From contig JADGQN010000003.1 in NCBI GenBank assembly GCA_017881765.1, positions 1 to 33,679 of the forward strand: 33,679 nucleotides of DNA, read 5' to 3'. This document shows, in pieces, positions 27,376 through 33,679 of the stretch (positions are counted from its first letter, which is position 1; each line of letters begins with the position of its first letter). The DNA comes from Syntrophobacterales bacterium. GTDB lineage: Bacteria > Desulfobacterota > Syntrophorhabdia > Syntrophorhabdales > WCHB1-27. The notes beneath the pieces are model-generated. The model did not search any database. It worked only from the letters and a program-made list of their open reading frames with translations, and was not told the origin of the DNA. The position numbers were made by a program, and so were the translations under genes.

Positions 27376-28121
27376 GCGAGCCCCATGATCACGATCAGGA
27401 AAATTGATACGATCACTTCGGATGGCTTGAAAGGCCTGTGCTTCAAGACCGGCATATTGCCGTCGTAACCCCTCTGCGCCATCGCCACCGCGGTATTCTG
27501 GCTGTGCTCGAAGGCCTTGAGCGTCAAGGAGCCCGCAAGAATGCCGAAGGAACTGAGACCACGCCTGATGTTCGAATAGCCGAGCCTGTTCTTTTGCGCA
27601 TTATAGATGACCATCGCATCTTCGAAAAGCATGAAAATATACCGGTAGGCAAACATCAATATCTCTATCAGCCCTTTCGGAACCCTGAACCACGAAAGCG
27701 CGGCGATCACATCGGTGAATGGCGTGGCAAAGCCGAGCACCGTAATCACTGAGACTGCGCCGACTATCCTGGACGCGATCATCAGACCATCGATAAGACC
27801 GTCCTTATATGCGGATATGCTGACCCCGAAAAGAGAGACGGAGAAGAGCTCATCGTGGCCTGCAAAAAACATCTTGATGACGATCAGAATAAGTGCGACG
27901 AGAGCCGGCTCGGAAAACCTGAGGACGAAGAGCTTCAAGGGCACTCTCATCCAGACGCAGAGAAGGAGACTCGCCATTCCCACGAAAAGCGGGAAAAGAA
28001 ATCCATGGTACGTCAGGACCATCACAAGGAGTCCGGATGCAACTAGGAGCTTCAAGCGTGCATCCGTTCCGGCAAGCATGTGCGCTGTCTTGAACTCCTC
28101 AGAGAATAAGTGCATCTTCAT
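27363..28121 (-). CDS. cbiQ: Cobalt ECF transporter T component
   Basis: Multi-TM protein with AYRYIFMLFEDAMVIYNAQKNRLGYSN and AMAQRGYDG coupling-type motifs; sits between cbiO and the small CbiN-position gene. Confidence 0.92.
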   Translation of the reverse strand: MKMHLFSEEFKTAHMLAGTDARLKLLVASGLLVMVLTYHGFLFPLFVGMASLLLCVWMRVPLKLFVLRFSEPALVALILIVIKMFFAGHDELFSVSLFGVSISAYKDGLIDGLMIASRIVGAVSVITVLGFATPFTDVIAALSWFRVPKGLIEILMFAYRYIFMLFEDAMVIYNAQKNRLGYSNIRRGLSSFGILAGSLTLKAFEHSQNTAVAMAQRGYDGNMPVLKHRPFKPSEVIVSIFLIVIMGLAWKI

Positions 28122-28405
28122 TCCCTGCTTTTCGGTTTTCGTTCAATCAGAACTCTCCAGTAATATCCTGCCGCAAATCCGCCCACGGCACCCGCTGCGA
28201 GGAAGACAAAGAGAAGAAGGTCCCCCTGGTCCGTATTGATCAGACTCGCTTTCGCCTCTCTCCCATGCTCTTTTGCGAACTTCTCGACCACTGCCTTATC
28301 TACCCCGGACCACTTCTCCTCAGCACGGAGCTCCGATGGATGCATCATAGAACCAAAACCAAATATCAGCAGAGCAATGAGAAATGGACAGCTCCTTAAT
28401 TGCAT
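28118..28405 (-). CDS. Small membrane protein at the CbiN position of the cobalt transporter (not canonical CbiN)
   Basis: 95 aa; N-terminal signal/TM segment MQLRSCPFLIALLIFGFGSMMHPSELRAEEK, hydrophilic loop, then INTDQGDLLLFVFLAAGAVGGFAAGYYWRVLIERK. Overlaps both cbiM and cbiQ. Confidence 0.7.
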   Translation of the reverse strand: MQLRSCPFLIALLIFGFGSMMHPSELRAEEKWSGVDKAVVEKFAKEHGREAKASLINTDQGDLLLFVFLAAGAVGGFAAGYYWRVLIERKPKSRE

Positions 28406-29157
28406 GGGACACTCTCTTCAGGCTCTATAAGACGCATTTTGACGAGCAGGTCAGGTCTCTTTCTATGGAGAAGGGAAATCATACCCGCGGTCATCATACC
28501 TTCAAGGATCCCGAGGGGAAGCTGCGTCGGGATGAAGGCCACCATGATCTTCAGAAAGAGAGGCAAAAGCGGGGCATCTCCCCTTATGCCCGCGGCAAGC
28601 TCAAAGGAGGTTGTGACGTAGGTCGCCCAGTCAGCGAGGATGCCCGCGATAAGGGCCGCGGCGGCAAGGCTCACCTTGAACCTCCTTAACAGCCTGAAGA
28701 CGACGAAACCGGTGAACGATCCCATGACGCCCATCGAAAATATATTTGCTCCGAGTGTACTCAATCCGCCGTGGGAGAGGAAAAGCGCTTGAATGAAGAG
28801 CGCAGCGGCGGCAACGAGGACGCTTATCGCGGGGCCGAGCAGTATGGCTGATATGCCCGTCCCGCAGGGATGAGACGCCGTACCCGCTACAGGAACAGGT
28901 ATCGGCATGCATGAGATGATGAAGACCGCTGCGGTTAAGAGTCCGACAAGAGGTTTGAAGGAAAGGTCCCCTTCGGAGGCCTGTCCCAATCTGCGTAAGC
29001 CATAAGCCACAAAGGGTGCGGAGGCGAGAAACCAGAAGGCGGCCCAGCCATAAGGGAGTATCCCTTCCGAAATATGCATGGCATGGGCGTCAGAGACCGT
29101 GAGCAGCGAGCAGCCAGCCGCGAGCAATGTGGGCGCTAAAACTTTCCGGACGTTCAT
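28396..29157 (-). CDS. cbiM: Cobalt ECF transporter S component
   Basis: Signal peptide followed by AMHISEGILPYGWAAFW, GTASHPCGTGISAILLGP, and FVLF-type TM segments typical of CbiM/NikM. Confidence 0.93.
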   Translation of the reverse strand: MNVRKVLAPTLLAAGCSLLTVSDAHAMHISEGILPYGWAAFWFLASAPFVAYGLRRLGQASEGDLSFKPLVGLLTAAVFIISCMPIPVPVAGTASHPCGTGISAILLGPAISVLVAAAALFIQALFLSHGGLSTLGANIFSMGVMGSFTGFVVFRLLRRFKVSLAAAALIAGILADWATYVTTSFELAAGIRGDAPLLPLFLKIMVAFIPTQLPLGILEGMMTAGMISLLHRKRPDLLVKMRLIEPEESVPCN

Positions 29158-30152
29158 TTCTCCTCAGCCATTCTGAGCAAAGCATTGACTATTGCTACCG
29201 CAACAGGTGTCCCGCCCTTTCTGCTCAGGTTGGTTATAAACGGAAATTTCTGCGCGGAAAGCAGCATCTTCGATTCAAGGGCTTTCACAAAACCCACAGG
29301 AACTCCGATGACGAGAGGTGTGGGCCCTTGAGGAAACTCCTTCGCAAGAAGTTCGATCACCTTCAGAAGCGCGGTCGGCGCATTCCCGATCGCCACGATC
29401 CCAACGTTCCCTGCCGTTCCCGAAAGTCCCTTCTCCATCGCTATCTCGGCGCGTGTCCTTCCGCTTTTCGAAGAGGTTCCCGCGACCTCTTCATCGGTGA
29501 TGTTGCAGACGACCTTCCCTCCCCATTTATCGAGCAGCCTCTTATTGATACCGGTTCTGACCATCTCAACATCGGTGAGGATGTTCGCACCTTTCCTGAT
29601 CGCGGCGACGCCCGTCTCCACCGCATCCGGACTGAAGACAAGTGTTCTTCTGAACTCGAAATCGGCCGTCGCGTGTATGACCCGCTTTACGATGGGAATC
29701 TGCTCCGGTGGAAGATCAGCCAGGTCGACCTCATCGCCGATTATTTCGAAACTTCTCTTTTCTATATCCTCGGGAGCGTCAAATTTTACGGCATTGATCC
29801 TATCGATCACAATCTGCACAAGTTTGTCGTGCGTACCCAGGGGTTCGGTATATACGAATTCCACGCCGGGATACGTCGCCCGGGCTTCCGAGAGTATTGC
29901 CGGGATGTCCTTGGTCACATGCATGCCGGGACTGAGAAAGAAGGGGTGAACGATTATCCTCGATGCACCGCCTGCTATACATTCCTTGATGGCAGCGGTG
30001 ATGTCAGGCTCCGCGAACTGCAGGTATGCAATCTTCACGCATCCGCTGTCGCACTCGGGATGGATCGTGTTGTGCAAAACGTTTGCGATAAGGTCGATAT
30101 TGTTGGCCTCTTTCCTCGGGCTGCCGTGTCCTATGAGTAGGATGTGTTCCAT
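29154..30152 (-). CDS. CbiX-CbiC fusion: sirohydrochlorin cobaltochelatase (short form) / cobalt-precorrin-8 methylmutase
   Basis: N-terminus ILLIGHGSPRKEAN, VHPFFLSPGMHVTKDIP (CbiX). C-terminal FSPDAVETGVAAIRKGANILTDVEMVRTGI and GNAPTALLKVIEL (CbiC/CobH). Confidence 0.92.
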   Translation of the reverse strand: MEHILLIGHGSPRKEANNIDLIANVLHNTIHPECDSGCVKIAYLQFAEPDITAAIKECIAGGASRIIVHPFFLSPGMHVTKDIPAILSEARATYPGVEFVYTEPLGTHDKLVQIVIDRINAVKFDAPEDIEKRSFEIIGDEVDLADLPPEQIPIVKRVIHATADFEFRRTLVFSPDAVETGVAAIRKGANILTDVEMVRTGINKRLLDKWGGKVVCNITDEEVAGTSSKSGRTRAEIAMEKGLSGTAGNVGIVAIGNAPTALLKVIELLAKEFPQGPTPLVIGVPVGFVKALESKMLLSAQKFPFITNLSRKGGTPVAVAIVNALLRMAEEK

Positions 30153-30169
30153 CTGATATATCTCCCGGT

Positions 30170-31534
30170 TTATCCCCGCGTCTCCTTCGCATGATCGATA
30201 AATTTGCGTGCGATAGCTGGGTTGCTGCCAAAATGGATATGGATATAGCTGGCCAGGGTGTTCTTATATCGGTAGCCTTCCCGCTGGAGCGCCTGGCCGG
30301 ATGCGTTCTCTACGGAATAGATCAGTGATATAAGAGAATTGTTTTCAGCACCATCCACTATTTCAGAGTAATGGAATTCGTGTCCTCTCAGCACCTCTCC
30401 CTTCTTTCCGATGATACAGTCTTCATCCACCAGGACCTGACGGTAGCCTAGCCTCGATTTTCCACTTTTCATGCGGGTCTCAAAGGGAAGGACGCCTGCC
30501 ATTTCGAAGAAGGCACCTTCGAAATCATGGATGCCCTTGGAGAGATACATCAGACCGCCGCATTCCGCATAGAGGGGCTTTCCGGAAGTCCCCCAATCTC
30601 GCACGGAGCTGCGTAGCGAGACATTCTTCGATAGCTCCTCAGCGTAAAGCTCCGGATAGCCACCGCCGATGTAAACGGCGCCAGCCTCACCGGGTATCGC
30701 GGCGTCAACAAGGGGGCTGAAAAGGATTATCTTTGCACCGGCATTTCTCAAGAGGTCCAGATTGTCTTCATAATAGAAAGAGAAAGCCCGGTCGTAGGCA
30801 ACAGCAATGACAGAAGAGCCGGGGTTTTGGGAAGCCATGCGATGAACGCTCTTTGTTTCAGTGTGCGGCGGCGCCTCTCTGTCCATTTGCATCAGCGTAT
30901 CGATATCGACGTATTCCAGAACCGCGGATGCGAGCCTGCCAAGATTTTCTTCGGTGACCGGGTTTTCTTCGGCAACGAAGAGCCCTAGGTGCCGGTGGGG
31001 AATTTCGAAATGGAGATCCCTCGGCAGATATCCCAATACCCTTACATCGCGGATATCTGCGCAAAGACGGCTGTAATGGTTCGCTGACGCCACTCTGTTG
31101 AAAATAACGCCCGCCAGTATAACGCTCCGCTGACTCGCGTATTCGGAGAATCCTCTCACCAGGGCGCCCGCGGTCTCCGCCATCCCGTACGCATCAATAA
31201 CGAGCACAACGGGGAGTTTCAGGCTTGAGGCGAGCGATGCGGTGCTCAGCGCACCGTCGTAAAGACCCATGACCCCTTCCACGACGGCAACGTCGACATC
31301 GGCCGAGTTCCTCGAGAAACAATCCGCAGCATAGGCTTCCCCGCACATCCACAGATCAAGGTTTCTCGATGGTTTCCCCGTAATGAGCCTGTGGAGTCCG
31401 GAGTCTATAAAATCAGGTCCTGCCTTGAACGACTGGACACTCAGGCCTTTCTTCTTCAGGGCCCCGAGTATGCCGAGGGTCACGGTCGTCTTGCCGCAGC
31501 CGCTGTGCGTTCCCGCTATCACTACACCCCGCAT
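30170..31534 (-). CDS. cbiA: Cobyrinate a,c-diamide synthase
   Basis: GTHSGCGKTTVTLGILGAL, FKAGPDFIDSGLH, amidotransferase YAECGGLMYL. Confidence 0.95.
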   Translation of the reverse strand: MRGVVIAGTHSGCGKTTVTLGILGALKKKGLSVQSFKAGPDFIDSGLHRLITGKPSRNLDLWMCGEAYAADCFSRNSADVDVAVVEGVMGLYDGALSTASLASSLKLPVVLVIDAYGMAETAGALVRGFSEYASQRSVILAGVIFNRVASANHYSRLCADIRDVRVLGYLPRDLHFEIPHRHLGLFVAEENPVTEENLGRLASAVLEYVDIDTLMQMDREAPPHTETKSVHRMASQNPGSSVIAVAYDRAFSFYYEDNLDLLRNAGAKIILFSPLVDAAIPGEAGAVYIGGGYPELYAEELSKNVSLRSSVRDWGTSGKPLYAECGGLMYLSKGIHDFEGAFFEMAGVLPFETRMKSGKSRLGYRQVLVDEDCIIGKKGEVLRGHEFHYSEIVDGAENNSLISLIYSVENASGQALQREGYRYKNTLASYIHIHFGSNPAIARKFIDHAKETRG

Positions 31535-32601
31535 GCGGCAATCTCCGTGAGAAGCCTGATATTATCCTTCTTCGACTTCACCGCAACCCTGATGTATGTT
31601 CCGTCAAGGCCGGGAAAGTTAGAGCAGTCCCTTGCGAGTATCCCCTTCATTCTTAAGCATGATATCACTTCCTGCGCCTTTTTCATTTGAAGGAGGTAAT
31701 AGTTCGCTGAGGATGGAAAATAGGTGATCCCGAGACGTGCAAACCCGGCCTCAAGGTTCTGCTTCTCCTCTTCAATGACCCGAAAAGTTTCGGTCTTATA
31801 CGCTGCGTCGTCCAGGGCCGTAATCCCTGCTACCTGGGCAAGGCTATTGACCGTCCACGGTTCCTTGGCTTCCTTTACCGTGTCCAGCAATGAGGAAGGC
31901 AGAACCGCGTACCCGATCCGCAGCCCTGAAAGCGCGTAGATCTTGGTGAGTGATCTGAGGACGACAAGGTACGGATTGTTTTTCACCTCATCTATCACGG
32001 AAGCATCCGCACAGAAATCGATGAACGCCTCATCCACGATCAGCATACATTTGAATCTGGCCGCAGCCCCGGCGATCCGGAGCATGTCGTCTCTTTTGAT
32101 CAGCATTCCTGTCGGGTTATTGGGGTTGCATAGGAATACCATGTCACAGGGCGCACAGAGGCTGTTTTCTCCGGCCATCGCACGAACCAGTGCTTCAGGA
32201 TCTACGTCGAAACAGGCTTCCTTCTTCAACGCATGCCAGGCGATGTTTACCCCCTGGCTTCTTGTGCAGGCCCTTTCATATTCCGAAAAGGTGGGTGCGG
32301 GGATGAGAACATTCATCGGTCTCAAGGCCCTGGTGATGAGGTAAATAAGCTCCGTGCTGCCGTTTCCGCAGACGATCGACTCGGCATCTATGCCGACGTG
32401 TTCCGCTATCTTCAGCCGCAACCGTTTAGCATCAGGGTCAGGATAATTGAAGAGGCATTCCAGATTCTCTTTTATCGCCGAGCGCACGCTTACCGGCACG
32501 CCGAGCGGGTTGATCGACGCGCTGAAATCGATGATTCCGTTTTCAGCTATCCCGAGACATGCGGCGAGGAGATAGATGTTGCCGCCGTGGCACTCCGTCA
32601 T
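31522..32601 (-). CDS. cobD: Threonine-phosphate decarboxylase (class I/II aminotransferase fold)
   Basis: DFSASINPLGVP, CGNGSTELIYLI, VFLCNPNNPTG, PLP lysine in SLTKIYALSGLRIGYA; sits between cbiB and cbiA. Confidence 0.9.
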   Translation of the reverse strand: MTECHGGNIYLLAACLGIAENGIIDFSASINPLGVPVSVRSAIKENLECLFNYPDPDAKRLRLKIAEHVGIDAESIVCGNGSTELIYLITRALRPMNVLIPAPTFSEYERACTRSQGVNIAWHALKKEACFDVDPEALVRAMAGENSLCAPCDMVFLCNPNNPTGMLIKRDDMLRIAGAAARFKCMLIVDEAFIDFCADASVIDEVKNNPYLVVLRSLTKIYALSGLRIGYAVLPSSLLDTVKEAKEPWTVNSLAQVAGITALDDAAYKTETFRVIEEEKQNLEAGFARLGITYFPSSANYYLLQMKKAQEVISCLRMKGILARDCSNFPGLDGTYIRVAVKSKKDNIRLLTEIAACGV

Positions 32602-33599
32602 CAGAGCATCCTCCCTGAAGATAACAGGATCGCCGCGACCCCGACGCCGAGCACGGACGTAACATAGGCTATTCTCATCGCATCCTCGGATGCCGCGAGA
32701 TAATCTTCCCTTTCATTGTTGCCTATGTACGGTTTTTCAACGAGCATGCCTCCGTATGTTGACGGGCCGCCCATCCGTATCCCGAGGGCTCCGGCCATCG
32801 CGGCCTCCGGCACGCCGCTGTTAGGGCTCGTATGATTTCTCCCGTCCCTCCGCATCGTGTCAAACGAACGGGACGCGGCGCCACGGGCGCTCGCCCCCCT
32901 TTTGAAAAGCATGGCGACAAAGACCGAAAGAACGATGAGGAGTCCCGTGATCCTGGCGGGGATATAATTTGCCATATCATCAAGTCGCGCGGACGCCCAT
33001 CCGAAATTGATGTAGGTTGGGCTCTTGTACCCCACCATGGAATCAAGCGTATTTACTGCCTTGTAAGCCATTGCCAAGGGAAGCCCTCCTATAACATAAT
33101 AAAACAGAGGCGCGATAACACCATCGGACAGGTTCTCCGCGAGGGTCTCCATCACCGCTTCGAGAATCTCTTTTTCCGAAAGGTTCTCGGTGTCGCGTCC
33201 GACGATCATGCTCAGACCATGGCGGGCCGTGACGAGTCGCCCTTCCTTTATTGATGTGATCACGAGCCGCGCGGAATCGACCAGGCCCCTGACCGCGATC
33301 GTGGTGGCAGTGAGATAGACCAGGAGCATCATCCCGAGAATCACCAGCGTCCGGACTGAAGCCCGGAAGACGGCCTCCTGGATCATAAGGGTTATAACGA
33401 GCGTGGGTATGACGATCATCATCACCAATAGGACGCCGGCCTTCTTTTCTCCCGCGGGTGTCCTGTAATGCCTGCGAAGGCAGGCTTCGAAACGCTGGAT
33501 GCTCCTCCCGATGATCCGGACGGGATGGGGCAACCATCTCGGATCCCCTATCGCAAGGTCGAGGAGGAAGGCGAGTATAAGCACCCAGGCCGCGCTCAT
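32601..33599 (-). CDS. cbiB: Adenosylcobinamide-phosphate synthase
   Basis: LILAFLLDLAIGDPRWLPHPVRIIGRSI, LSDGVIAPLFYYVIGGLPLAMAYKAVNTLDSMVGYK, NSGVPEAAMAGALGIRMGG. Confidence 0.95.
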   Translation of the reverse strand: MSAAWVLILAFLLDLAIGDPRWLPHPVRIIGRSIQRFEACLRRHYRTPAGEKKAGVLLVMMIVIPTLVITLMIQEAVFRASVRTLVILGMMLLVYLTATTIAVRGLVDSARLVITSIKEGRLVTARHGLSMIVGRDTENLSEKEILEAVMETLAENLSDGVIAPLFYYVIGGLPLAMAYKAVNTLDSMVGYKSPTYINFGWASARLDDMANYIPARITGLLIVLSVFVAMLFKRGASARGAASRSFDTMRRDGRNHTSPNSGVPEAAMAGALGIRMGGPSTYGGMLVEKPYIGNNEREDYLAASEDAMRIAYVTSVLGVGVAAILLSSGRML

Positions 33600-33679
33600 A
33601 TTCCACAGATCTCCTTCACGAACGCCATGTCAATATTTTCCCTCACCATATCCGCAAGACTATCGATCGCCCTTTCCTT
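33596..33679 (-). CDS. cbiP: C-terminus of cobyric acid synthase, truncated at right edge
   Basis: Reverse strand 33679-33596 reads KERAIDSLADMVRENIDMAFVKEICGI-stop, resembling the CobQ/CbiP C-terminal pattern; 4-bp ATGA-type overlap with cbiB. Only 27 residues are visible. Confidence 0.7.
   Translation of the reverse strand, partial: KERAIDSLADMVRENIDMAFVKEICGI

Noticed and set aside
26425-27468. 347-aa + strand ORF antisense to cbiO
   Set aside because: Same reasoning; spans several overlapping conserved - strand genes and has no recognisable domain.
29127-30140. 337-aa + strand ORF antisense to the whole cbiX::cbiC gene
   Set aside because: Shadow ORF from codon bias in a GC-rich gene; no family resemblance, basic/arginine-rich composition, and the opposite strand encodes conserved enzymes.
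1-33679. CRISPR arrays, tRNA or rRNA genes, phage or defence islands
   Set aside because: No regularly spaced direct repeats, no tRNA-like TTCGA arm with acceptor pairing, and no integrase, Cas or restriction-type proteins were recognised on reading.

Overview
This 33.7 kb window looks like an ordinary chromosomal segment of an anaerobic, probably deltaproteobacterial or Syntrophobacterales-like, bacterium; the taxonomy is inferred from gene content only. The left third, on +, carries guaB-guaA-dnaE-accA. A truncated DppD/OppD-type ABC ATPase points out of the left edge. The middle holds, on -, a CNNM/CorC-type protein and a 1388-aa tandem 2-hydroxyacyl-CoA dehydratase activase (BcrA/BadF/HgdC family). 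On + it holds acylphosphatase, a CcsA/HemX-type protein, hemA and hemC, followed by a CooT-DUF3842 pair on -. The right half, on -, is a tightly overlapping anaerobic cobalamin operon: cbiP(partial)-cbiB-cobD-cbiA-cbiX::cbiC-cbiM-cbiN-like-cbiQ-cbiO-cobO-cbiD-cbiE::T-cbiL-cbiF-cbiG::H. It ends with two unexpected genes, a BPL_N amidotransferase-like protein with an extra C-terminal region and an endonuclease III-like HhH-GPD protein. I found no convincing new defence, mobile or RNA system. The best leads are the BPL_N protein coupled to cbiGH, a non-canonical CbiN-position protein, the CooT-DUF3842 pair, the giant activase, and several structured intergenic repeats: a MITE-like element with TACCAATT ends, a nested palindrome, related hairpins before guaB and dnaE, a GTCATTCC-type palindrome, and a hexamer repeat between convergent genes. 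No rRNA, tRNA or CRISPR array was recognised.
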